Assembly: GCA_022577435.1 (NCBI GenBank)
Contig: JAKOON010000016.1
Span: forward strand, 14,425,776-14,489,775
Source of the DNA: Embiotoca jacksoni
Taxonomy: Eukaryota; Chordata; Actinopteri; Embiotocidae
DNA: 64,000 nt
Reading direction: 5' to 3'
In this document: positions 34,984-45,752 of the stretch, piece after piece
Layout: the number at the start of each line of letters is the position of its first letter
Numbering within the stretch: position 1 is the stretch's first letter
The notes under the pieces: generated by a model
What the model was told of the DNA's origin: nothing
The model's database searches: none
The model's input: only the letters and a program-made list of their open reading frames with translations
Program-made: the position numbers and the translations under genes

Positions 34984-36821
34984 AATGTGTTGGTGTTAAA
35001 TGTGTTATTGGAGTCATTACTCATTACTATGACTGACAGTCTGTTTTCATGCTCTTGGTAATTGCACCACAATCATAATGTCATTCACAGCTCCCTCTAC
35101 TCAGCTGCAAACCATTACAATTATTATTTCCACACGCACATTTAAGAAAAAAAAAAAAAAAAAAAACGGGGCCTTGCAACTTCACCGAAGCACCCCCGCC
35201 TCATGGGAGTGAAAATTGCAACGATAATGTGCAGCATGCCTCGTTGTGTAAAAAGAAAAAGGAGTAGAAAGTTAAAGAAAGTGAGCAGTCCACCCAGCGA
35301 GCTCAGAGAATTTACAACGATCGGCGTGATATAAAATGGTAATAAAAACAGAGGAGTGGAGATGGGGAGGGTGAGATGAGAAAGTGGTGGTGGTGATAGA
35401 GGGGCGGGGGGTCTGTAGATGACTGAAAATGGGATTGTTAATGAGGTGGGAGCCAGTTTTCTAGGCTACAGTCTTTGTTTCCCAGAGTTAAGACTTTGGC
35501 CAAGTCTCACAGAGAATCTGGGTTGCTACAGTGTATCGTGTGTCTCGGGGTACAGAAATGAACCATTATGGCTGTAATTGAGTAGCGCGGCTGGTAGGAG
35601 AGAGTTTTTGGAGAGGGGTAGGAGCGCTGTGGCTGTGTTGGATTCCGGGGGCAGCGAGTTCAAGAACATCCACAGGAGGGTGTCCACCTCCAACTTCTCA
35701 CCAGGAGGTCTGCCGTCAGGGCTCAGTGTTGTAGAAAGTGCATCACGACTCCCTTCGTTCGCCGTCTTTTTGTGTTCTGCTTACATGTCAGAGCCGCCCT
35801 GAGAGTTCCTAAGGGATGACAATGCCATCACTTTTTAAACAATATATATTTTGGAAATATGAATTAAACACCCTACTTTGAAAGCGTTATGGTCCTGAGA
35901 CGTTTCAATGCTTTAAACCACAACCATATTGTCTGGCATCCCTTTAAAAGGAGAAATGAAGTGTGGTTGTGTTGTGAATAAGCGGTATGAGCAGTTTGCT
36001 TTGTTTCATTGAGAATATTTAAAAAGGCCTGAAGAGGTCAAATATGTATCATATATTTGACCAAAAATCTTTTTTTTGAAAAAGAGGTGTATTTGCTCTG
36101 TTAAAAATCTCCATCCTATCAAGGCATTTCTATCTGCGATTAAACACGAAAACTAGAATTATACAGATAAATGATCTGAGCTGGTAAAAGACATCAGTAT
36201 CAGTGCAAACAGTTAATCAGTGTCACCATCATTTGTCTATCAGTATACACTGACGATTGGATGTTAAACAGTAAAATGCGTAATGTAGTATCTTGTTCTA
36301 AATCAAATTTGTATTAATATTATCACCCGTCTAATATGTTCATGTTGTAAATGACAGTCAATTTGTCAGTTCAATATTTGTAACTCCTTCAACCTCAAAA
36401 GTCAGGTTCCTGAATAAACCTTGTTTAAAAAAAAAAAAACGAGAAAAAAAAAATCGACAAGTTTAGTCATACTTTTGGTCTGTTTCTGCAAAAAAAAAAA
36501 AAAAAAAAAAAAATCAACTTGTTGCTACTTTAAGTGTCTGTGACAAGACATGAGAAGAGGGCTGGCTGAAAATACTTGAATCAAATTGGTTTCTATTGGA
36601 TTCAAATTACATGCAGGAACAGACTTAGTGAGACGGAGATTTTTAAAGGAGATTTCCACTACTTTAAGTAAAGCCCTGCTTGTGCACTGTAATGATGTGC
36701 TGCTTGAGCTGACATCTGCTCAGACAAACAACACAACCGCACTCTTGCTTATCTCCCCTTTCTCTATCCCATCTCCTTCTACCCTACAGACAGGTGTGGT
36801 ATCAACACCGGCTGCGATGTG

Positions 36822-36825
<4 letters not shown>
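34984..36825. other. Intronic DNA, no exon seen
   Basis: Contains A runs at 35144-35166 and 36490-36513 and otherwise unremarkable sequence. Frames reach 78 codons and match nothing. Confidence 0.4.

Positions 36826-36901
<76 letters not shown>
36826..36901. repeat. (GT)n microsatellite
   Basis: About 37 GT units. Confidence 0.97.
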
Positions 36902-36902
<1 letters not shown>

Positions 36903-37036
36903 ATTTAAGGCAACTTTGGCAGTTTCTCTCATCCTTGAATAACCTGTTCTGCACACCCAGAGCCCTTGAGCTCCCCTGAAGTAGCTGACAGAGTGGCTGC
37001 AGGATTGTTAGGACTGACTTCTCTGATCATTTCTTA

Positions 37037-37126
37037 ATGAGAGCCTCAGTTCTGGTGCGACTGTACAACAGCGCCGAGCTGCTGGATGAAGTCATCGCAG
37101 CGCTGGCCACTCTGGAGCAGTGGTAA
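37037..37126 (+). other. 29-codon small ORF with coding-like composition
   Basis: ATG to TAA gives MRASVLVRLYN followed by SAELLDEVIAALATLEQW. Third positions are mostly C or G, unlike the surrounding AT-rich DNA, and the product would be an amphipathic helix. I do not recognise it. It might be a small peptide gene, an exon piece (CAGTG|GTAAAT is donor-like at 37123) or chance. Confidence 0.2.
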
Positions 37127-37310
37127 ATATGTATATTTGAAGCGTGTGAAAAAGCAGAGCCGCAGCAGACCCACCAACCAAAGCATATGGCTCTACCATG
37201 TGTTACTTAATGAGAGATTTACTCACACAGACCACTAAATGTGTGGCTCATTTAAGGAGCCACGGCAGAGGAGGGTTTTGCGTGTGTTGCATGCAAGTCG
37301 ACTCTATAAA

Positions 37311-37387
37311 GGGAGGGGGGGAAGAGGGGAGGGGAGAGGAGAGAGGGGAGAGGGGAGGTGGTGGTGTTGGGAAGAGAGAGGGGGGGG
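37311..37387. repeat. G-rich purine tract
   Basis: Nearly all G and A on the plus strand, with many runs of four or more G. It has quadruplex potential. Confidence 0.85.
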
Positions 37388-37525
37388 TCCCTGCATAAGA
37401 GCTCACTTGTAACCTTTTGCGCTCACTGTGCTTTTAATGATAAGTGAGCTAAAAACAAAGACGATCCCCCAAAAGTAGCCAACAGTGATCATAAAGTAAA
37501 TACACCTGCCTAAAGGGGAACCGAA

Positions 37526-37527
<2 letters not shown>

Positions 37528-37595
<68 letters not shown>
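37528..37595. repeat. (GT)n microsatellite
   Basis: About 33 GT units. Confidence 0.97.
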
Positions 37596-37596
<1 letters not shown>

Positions 37597-38047
37597 ACAG
37601 GGTGTGTCCGTGTATGTGTGTTTCATATTAGTCATGTATCAGATTCACAGAAAGGAATGCTGGTCCTTATAACCTTGTGCGGCGGCGAGGACAGGAGGTT
37701 ACAGTTTTGTGGCATGCATACCCTCCTGACCGCACACTTTCTCCCTCCCCGCCTGCGTCTCTGGCTCGCGTATCTGGCCGCGTGCAGTAATTGGCCACAC
37801 AGAGCCCAGATCTCTTTGTTTCGCCTGCAGAGGCTTGCGGTAGAAATGCACAAGCAGTAGGCCTCATAAATCCATGGGACTCCAATGGCAGGCCTAAAAA
37901 TTTCAGCTAGGCTTCTTTACAATGACTTCACTCCCGCCCAAAATTCCCACTGTACCACACTTGGGATCTGGTCCAAAAATCCTTATTCCAGGACTTTTAT
38001 GTGATATGTGTATCACTCACTACTGTTTATGTGTGTGTGTGTGTGTG

Positions 38048-38136
<89 letters not shown>

Positions 38137-38769
38137 CATAGTCCCTGTGTCCTCACACACCCCAGTTTAGTATTTTGATACAGCTCAGATGCTGAGATAT
38201 ATCTGTCTTCACTATTTGCGTTTTCGTCTTCATAGTAGAAGCTGCAGTAACTGTTTGGCTTGGACTCACTTCACTGGTTTTTAAACTACAGTTGTGGCTT
38301 CCAGACTGGGTCAAATATGGTTCAGTAAATAAATAGACTTAACTTTACAACTGTGATGAGATGATGCATTGACTCAAATGCCTGCAAATGAAATTATGTA
38401 AATAATCCAAAGCAAACTTGAGCTTTTAATGTGCAAGACTTGAGAGAAATCCTCACATCAGAAGCTGTAACAGAATATTGTAGAAGTTTAAATGCAGTTT
38501 GATTTATAAACCTGGCTTGTCCATCACAGGCAGTATTGATTTAGTATTTTATCAGTTAAATCAGAGGCGCTCTGAAAACATGAGCTCGAAAAAGGTTGCA
38601 CAAATCTCAAAATGGATGTGCAGCTTCTTCACTCGTTTCACTCTGAGCTACGCTGATGATGCGTTTACGGGTCTCCTTTACGTCAACCGCAGATATGCTA
38701 ATCAACGGCTCATCTGCCCGCTGATCATTATTTGCATGTTCATATGGAATGCAGGAGTCAGTAAACGCA
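37596..38769. other. DNA upstream of the proximal promoter, no exon seen
   Basis: A GC-richer patch at 37670-37860 carries overlapping chance frames in both strands. A compound dinucleotide repeat lies at 38031-38136. Nothing was recognised as coding. Confidence 0.4.
38031..38136. repeat. (GT)n followed by (GA)n
   Basis: Long GT run with one GC interruption, then about nine GA units. Confidence 0.97.
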
Positions 38770-39189
38770 ACTAAAGCACAGCAAACCGTGTGAAAGACGC
38801 AGGGCAGCGCGGATGTAGCCCGTCGGCTGCGCGCAGCGGTTCCGATCCCCACCGAAGGTTCATCAAAAGAAAGATTTATCTCACTTCAAGATCTAAAAGT
38901 TATGCTCATATCCCTCTGATGAATCCGCGCAATTATAAAACAATGGCGCTTTTCGGGAGAGTTCGATACAGAGAGGAGAGCGATAAAAGTCCAGCATAGA
39001 GGAGAGGGGAGGGAGACAAAGTTTTTTCTCTGAAAGTTTGTGCAAGCTTTCACTTTCTAGGCGGGGTTACTGTAAGCTGCAGCAGCATGGAGTGAGAGAA
39101 ACAGGACGGCGAGCGATTGCAATGCAGCACTGTACCGAGCTTCCATCCAACTTAAATAAGCTCTCCAATTCTCCTTTCTAAAAATAACC
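38770..39189 (+). promoter_or_regulatory. nfix: Proximal promoter and 5' leader of the canonical nfix exon
   Basis: The 420 bases before the canonical ATG are CpG-rich compared with the intron around them, with a dense cluster near 38805-38870. A GC box (GGCGGGG, 39060-39066) lies about 125 bases before the ATG. TATA-like strings occur at about 38933 (TTATAAAA) and 38981 (GATAAAAG), and I cannot choose between them. CpG enrichment continues through exon 1 to about 39430. The transcription start is not determined by sequence alone. Confidence 0.55.
39087..39095 (+). other. Minimal upstream ORF (ATG GAG TGA) before the canonical start
   Basis: The last ATG before the nfix start codon encodes only Met-Glu and stops, 94 bases upstream of 39190. 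Such two-codon frames can stall or delay ribosomes. It matters only if transcription begins upstream of 39087, which is likely but unproven. Confidence 0.4.
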
Positions 39190-39216
39190 ATGTACTCCCC
39201 GTACTGCTTGACACAG
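39190..39216 (+). CDS. nfix: NFIX canonical first coding exon (MYSPYCLTQ)
   Basis: The exon encodes MYSPYCLTQ and is followed directly by a CAG|GTAAAT splice donor. NFIX proteins begin with exactly these nine residues before the DNA-binding domain; the other three paralogues differ at residues 3 to 6. The split falls between codons (phase 0), as known for NFI exon 1. The start is the first ATG in good position after a leader whose nearest upstream ATG is closed at once by a stop (39087-39095). The N-terminal peptide is not part of the DNA-binding fold; its use marks transcripts from this promoter. Reading past the donor gives an open frame of 143 codons, which is intron read-through with no family resemblance. 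Only the first exon of the gene is here, so the protein is a small N-terminal fragment. Confidence 0.9.
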
Positions 39217-39697
39217 GTAAATTCTCTTCTCTTCTTTCATTGTTTGGGTGGCGGGGACGCCGGTTTCTATTTTTTTATTGCGCTGCCGCTGTTTATTATT
39301 TGTCATGTGTGTTATAGTTGTGTTAGAGCGTCCTTCTGGATCGGAATCCCTCTGAAAGTTCACCTAAACTCTGTGACGCTCGTCGCGGCTGGAAGCGCGT
39401 TTTGCCGCATGAAACTTTCTTGTGCATTTCCACCGCACATGGTTTTGGAGAGAAAATGGCGCTTCTCCCGAAATGTATTTCATATTAAAAAAAAAAAAGA
39501 AAAAAAAAAAGGAGGGGAGCCTGCGAGAGGAGGAGAAAGCACAGCGCAGCAACAGACAGAACATGGAGCGGAGTTTGATATTTTTGCTGTTAAGATTTTT
39601 CCAAGTGTGGAGGCTCGCTGAAGTTTCTGGCCGGTGAGAGGAGTGTGAGCGGCTTTCATGTGGGACTGAGACCGGGAGAGGCGAGAGATTTGAGCCT

Positions 39698-39700
<3 letters not shown>

Positions 39701-39747
<47 letters not shown>

Positions 39748-39760
39748 CGCGCGCGTGTGT
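39701..39760. repeat. (GT)n(GC)n alternating tract in intron 1
   Basis: GT units pass into a pure GC alternation (39739-39755) and back to GT. Such tracts are the classic Z-DNA-forming type. This one is 484 bases downstream of the canonical exon. Confidence 0.95.
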
Positions 39761-41685
39761 AATTATAAACGTTGAAGAGCAGCACAGTCATCCTGCATGC
39801 ATCTTCTGTGATGGTGTTTCTCTGGAGCTCTGCTGCACCACTCGTGTGTCTCACAAGTTTTTTTTAGTTTTTTTTTTTTATTGGAATTGCAACACGTGAA
39901 CACGTGCAGTTACCGGTTAATAGAGATCCAGGGACGATATTGATTTTATATTTCAGCCTCTGTCTCTTTTTTTCTTTCCTCTACATGTAGTCAGCACTGT
40001 GTTGGTTTGTTGTGTTGCAGTAAATTTAGACGACCTTTATAAAATAAATATGACAATATTTTAATAGCTTTAGTAAAATAACCTTCACTGACATCTTGTC
40101 TTAGGTATAGTGACGATCATAAACTATTGTCTTGTCTTTTGCCTGCTATTCACATAGAAAATATAAAGGGCTGCTATTTCTTAGAACTTGAATTGTACAT
40201 CATATTTAATATTTTGTTCTTTTGTTGTTGCCAGGAAAGATCAGTGTGAGGAGATGTCTCAAACTGAGAAGCCATTTGAACTTTCTTTTAAATTTGATAC
40301 CATGCAGTGACGGACACTGTTGCAGTACATTGCTCTTATCACACTGCGTTTCTGACACCAAAATGGCACTGTAATAAACTGTAATAGCTGCTAGATTTTT
40401 ATTGTTTCTCTGACTTATGAGTCAGATTTGAACTCTTTTCAAATATATTTTTCCTGCTTCATTCATAATTACTTGCATTTAGCTGACACTTGTCCTGCAG
40501 TAAAACTCCATATTTAGCCTAAAATGTCTGCTTAAAAGTGTAATTTCAGAAGAAAGGGAGGAGACAGCTTTATGCAACGCTAATAAAGTCTCCTTAGTTC
40601 TGTCACCAGCATGTATTTTACAAATCAATATAAAAATAGCAAAATTTAAAATCCCAAATTAAAAAAAATCTTGACTTTTAAATATTTTTCTTGAGGATTT
40701 TTATTTTTACATTTCTAAGGTTTTAATTTTCTTTATTTAAGCTAACCGCTTGCAATGACCTCCACAGCTGCTGGAAGTCTTCCTCCTATAAAGCAGACTT
40801 GTTTATCCCTCATTGGCTTCGTCTGACAGTGGACCGCCAGGGCCCCCGTTTGATGTGTAATTCATTCCTGATTTTTACAGTGGTTTTATTAAAAGAGGTT
40901 TTCTCCCATCATATGCCATGTGACGGCTCTGCTACCAGAGGCAGAGAGGATGTTCTCGGCTCCTCTGATGCGGGCACAAGTCATGTCTGGTTTCCATTTA
41001 AAAGCATTAGCAGCTCAGATCATAATGTCAGACTTTCATTGACACCAGAAAGGGAAAGGAGATTTTATTATTTTCCCTTTAATTCTTCCTTTTATTGAAG
41101 AAACTATTAAAGGCTACTTAGTGTGTTGACTTTAAGAGTCAGAGGAGGGTGGGGGTGGGTGGGTGGGCGAGGGGGCAGCTGAGTTGGTAATGGAAAGGAA
41201 ATAGAAACAGATTGGTAAAATAGGATTACATGCATCACACATATTGCTTATAGATCGAGATTTGCTCTGTGTATAAAATGGTAACACGCATATATATTTT
41301 TTTAAAGATGCTTTCAGCTCAAAAGTGTCTGGTGTGTGTTTCCATACAAGCCTTTCAGATATGATGACTTTTATCTGCAATGGATGAAAATTATTCTACA
41401 GCAGATAATCCCGTAACAAAAGCAGCTTTTATTTACCTGCATAAATTTCTCCTTAATTAAAACTAAGTGGCAACAGAAGCACATACAGAGTAATGTAGTA
41501 CACATGTTGCACATAATGATAACTTGTAGTGTGTCACTGTTCGAGCATGAAAACCATGGAGGTGTGTTTGCAGCATGAATAACACCTCATACAGTATTAC
41601 TTGTCTCTTTTAATAATTTTGTTCCGTTATGTGTGTGCAAAAACAACTTCGCTATCCATGCAAACAACCTCCTCTCTCTCTTCAA
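39761..41685. other. Intron 1, no exon seen
   Basis: AT-rich to 40740. Then a mixed-composition patch at 40770-41100, with a 99-codon chance frame, could be a non-coding element. Confidence 0.35.
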
Positions 41686-41712
41686 ACACACACACACACA
41701 CACGCACGCACG

Positions 41713-41787
<75 letters not shown>
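41686..41787. repeat. (CA)n with CACG units
   Basis: CA units with an inset of CGCA repeats near 41703-41717; a short (TC)n follows. Confidence 0.97.
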
Positions 41788-41789
<2 letters not shown>

Positions 41790-44700
41790 TCTCTCTCTCT
41801 CATACTCTCATTCAGTATTCCCTTGCAGCTCCGTCTGCAGACGGAAAGGCACATTTTGTTTATTTAATTGCTGTTAATAATTAAAAAATCAAACTTGGAC
41901 CTCGGATATGGCAACAATTGTAAACAATCGAATGAATTATTAACCGTGATAAAAGCCTCGCTGCAGAAGCAGTGTGGCGGGATGTGACGGACGGTGCGGA
42001 GTGGAAGCAAATTACAGAGAAAGCCCTGAGAGGACACGATGGTGCGACTTGTAGTGTGTCAGGGATGAAAACAACTTTTTATAGTTAATGAAAAAGTTAC
42101 TATAAATATATATATTAGTATGTAGTATATATATTTAAAATCTTTGATCATTAATACAATTTCTTTTACATTTTGATCGCTTTTATCGCTTTTTCCCAAA
42201 CTTGAGTGCCCTTTCCCTGCAGGCCACAATGACGCAGCAAAAATCTGCACCGTAAAACAAATGGACTATTTGGTTTTATTGCATTTATAAATGTGCTGAA
42301 ATCTGTATGCAGCTCATAATGTTGTCATCTCAGACTGTTTTCATTGGTGCGACATTTTAACTTATTCCTTCCCTCTGCCCCCTCTGCCCGCCTGGACGCT
42401 GACCCCTGCTCTCCTCGCCTCTTAACACCCTCTCAACACTAAAGTATTACCCTACTCACCTTCTAAACAATGCCTTAGTGGTAAGTCCTATTTAGTCCCT
42501 ATTTATTCAGCATTAGGTGTATGTGTTTTCTTTTTTCTTATTTTACTTTTTTGTACATATTCCATCTTGAGAAAATGTTTCTTCTTTTTTTTTTTTTTTT
42601 TTTTTTTTGTGTCGCTCTCGCTGACCTGCAGCTGGAATTATTATAAGACCGAGTAAGAAAGAGGGAATTCGTTTACTGCTTTGCACACTTAGTGAAATGT
42701 TGCATTTTTTTCAATATGTTCTTGAAACTGTTTGGTCAGACCAGACCTTTTTTTTCTGGTACAAAGCAGTTATGCAGCAGACGGACCAAAACCTGTCTGC
42801 AGCTCCGGCAGCATTGTGTTTTAATGTCTGAAGAGTCAAAATCAGATCCTAGTTATGAAAACAGAAAAATATATTACATTACAAATATCCCTTTTTCTAT
42901 TTTAATGCCACTTTGAAATGTATTTGAAATTAATTTAAACTGCATCAGTACAAACTGCCTCGCACGGCACTTTTCCTTCCTCATGCTCAGTAACTTGCTG
43001 TTTGTTTTAGTGTAGGCTAATTATCGGACAGATCACTTTCAATGATGTTAATGAACTTTATTAAAAAATTTTCCTTGGTCTATTTTCTTAATCCGTCTAA
43101 TAGTCAGAAGTCGCCGCTGCTTTGTGATCACTGTCTCAGTTCCATGACTTATTGCTGTCTCCTCTCAGCCTGAAATGCTGCAGTTTTCTTTATCAACGCT
43201 ATATGTTTCTCCAAGAGGATGTATTATATTTTTCTTACGTCACCACCGGTCGTTATCAGCCATTATCAGAGAGCATTATTTTCAGTGAAAACATCAAAGC
43301 AATTTTTCAAGGGGGGAAAAGCATGAGCTAGTTTATTTTATGTGAAAATCTGATTAAATTGATGTAATCAATATCTGGACTTTGAAGCATTAACTTTACA
43401 TTCACACATATTTGGTGACCCCCCACTCCCCACCCCCCTCTTTTTGTCTCTTCCCATGGTCTGGAGAATGAGTTGGAACAGCTGTTTGGAGGATTAAAAG
43501 CGAATGGAAGCGTAGTTTGAATAAACAGAAAATGTTGGACTTTTTGAGAACTAAAGACACACTTGTGCTTGCGTGTGCGTAAGCGTCCGCACAGGACATG
43601 AAAACATGCACCTAAAACCTTCGTTGCCATGAAATGTCTTCATGCCAGTTCGGCCTGTGAGCGGTCAGTTTCCAGGCCACTGTCCCTCACCTCCAAAAAG
43701 TCCTCGCTGCAGTTTCTCTTTAAAAGCAAGCAGCAAAGTCAGTTGGGGAGTGGTCTTATTGGCTGTATTACATTTCTCTGATAGGTATGTTAAGTTGTGA
43801 TATCACTGTGGGTTTCTGGTTGAGTTGCACACCACTTTAATTGAGCCCTAGTTTGACTCAGTGATGCCAAACAGAAAGAATAAGTTAACTTGTGTGGATG
43901 CCTGTGTGGAAAAGTGACACGGCGGCCAGTAAAGCACTCTGCTTTTGGCCATCAGACAGAAGAATGAACTCAGAGCCCATTTGATTGACAGGTAGGGCTG
44001 ATCTATTGTGCTCTCTCGTAGTTGAGATGTGTGCCTGCACGTGTAATCAGAGTGCCTGATTGGCTGTGCTGCTTGTTTTGTGCTGTGCACGCGATGCCGG
44101 ATCTTTTCCCCTCTCTTCTCGGGACACCAGGAGGTCATAATGCCAGACGCTGCCTGGGACACTGTGTTCCATTTATAACACGAAAACCAGTTGCAGGCCA
44201 ATCCATCTCCAAAACCACAACCATTAAAAGACAAAAATATGACACACACAACACTCTTGCTTGGCTCATTTAAGGTGGAATTTTTGTCTATTTGTGCCCT
44301 GCTTCCATCGGTGCCACCAAAAGGCCACAGCCTGAAACAAGGAGGTTGTTCTGACATCACAGAGATTCAAATGTGAGCTTTTGTTGCAGCTTCATAAAAA
44401 CACGGTAGCATGTTGTGGATTATTGGCATTCTCAGGACATGCTGTATTTCGAGGCATATATCGGAAAGGCTTAAGAAGGTTTCTGTGATTAATGGCTTTG
44501 TCTTTATCATAAATTTTCTGTTTATTGCCAGCTGGTGACTGGGGGCCACCATGCGTCAGCAGGAGCAAAATTTACGGCAATTTTTGCAAAGAAATTCAGA
44601 GCTGTCTTTGGTGGCGGATACAAAGACGAGATGAGCTGGGCGCATTTTGGCAGCAGGCAATATAGATTTGAATTAAGTAGCATGTAGTTTTTATCTCGAG

Positions 44701-44925
44701 CTGCATGCAGAGAGAGGCAGAACCAACTGTGTCCCATTCAATATCAGCACAGCTGTCCCAGCATCCGTGGAGAATGGATTCCTACTGCTATTGCCATGGG
44801 AAGCTCCAGCCAAGAAGAATGGGAGGATATCCAGTGTGTGTGCTTGTGTTTTAAAAGGAAGGCGAGGAGTGAGAGGAGAGGGGAGAGGAATATGCTGGTG
44901 TGTTCTGTGTGCACACACGTCTGTC

Positions 44926-44930
<5 letters not shown>
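41788..44930. other. Intron 1, no exon seen
   Basis: Contains a T run at 42585-42608 and a 170-codon minus-strand frame (43848-44360), the longest low-repeat frame in the window. That frame has no recognisable domain and no plausible splice context, and 83- and 61-codon frames lie on its other strand. 41900-42050 and 43960-44360 are candidate non-coding elements by composition only. Confidence 0.35.

Positions 44931-45013
<83 letters not shown>
44931..45013. repeat. (GT)n microsatellite
   Basis: About 41 uninterrupted GT units, preceded by CTGT units. Confidence 0.97.
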
Positions 45014-45015
<2 letters not shown>

Positions 45016-45286
45016 ATTTTTGCATGTGTGTGTCATGTTGTCTCCACCCGCCTCACTTTTCCTTCGCTCATGTCACCTCTGGCATGGATTAGTCTTTGGC
45101 ACAACCCTGGCAGTGCCCGTGGCCCCAGTGCGGTTCTGTGGTCGCCGATATGTTGTGCTGTTGCCATGGCTACTGAACACACACACATGGGTGCTAAATT
45201 ACATAATTGAGCTAGAATATACAGAGGAACACAAAATACTTAGTGTACAATGTGAGGAAAGCAAAAGGCAAGGGGGAGATAGAGTG

Positions 45287-45289
<3 letters not shown>

Positions 45290-45340
<51 letters not shown>

Positions 45341-45376
45341 CCGGGGGGGGGGGGGGGGGGGGTGTGTGTGTGTGTG
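45290..45376. repeat. (GT)n, 20-base poly-G, (GT)n compound repeat
   Basis: GT units to 45339, then a pure G run at 45343-45362, then GT units again. The pure G run is a possible quadruplex or slippage site. Confidence 0.93.
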
Positions 45377-45638
45377 GAGGGGGAGGGTCAATTTAGAAAC
45401 CAACAAGATAAAGTGTGCCTCTACCAGAACAAGCCATGATTGAAACACAGAGATGCATTGGGTGAATATTTGAGAGATTTGTCATTGCTAAGCTCAACAC
45501 ATCAGTACAGCGTGTTCTTTCCTTTGATTTTTGACTCATTAAATTCAATAACATTGTGCGCCTATTAGGAACGCTATGACAACCGATCTGACAGGGCAGT
45601 CGAGGAAAAGGTGTTTGTAGTGGCACACATGTGGTGTT

Positions 45639-45673
45639 TGTGTGTGTGTGTGTGAAAGAATGAGACTGAAAAG

Positions 45674-45751
<78 letters not shown>
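45639..45751. repeat. (GT)n microsatellite pair ending in (GA)n
   Basis: Two GT runs (45639-45654 and 45675-45742) followed by a few GA units. Confidence 0.95.

Positions 45752-45752
<1 letters not shown>

Noticed and set aside
39190..39621. 143-codon frame starting at the nfix exon
   Set aside because: Only the first nine codons are exon. The rest is read-through of intron 1 past a good GTAAAT donor, ending in a Lys-rich A-run translation.
39563..39634. Possible alternative first exon MERSLIFLLLR… ending at a GTGAGA donor
   Set aside because: Its end is not in phase 0, so it could not splice in frame to NFI exon 2, and there is no family match.
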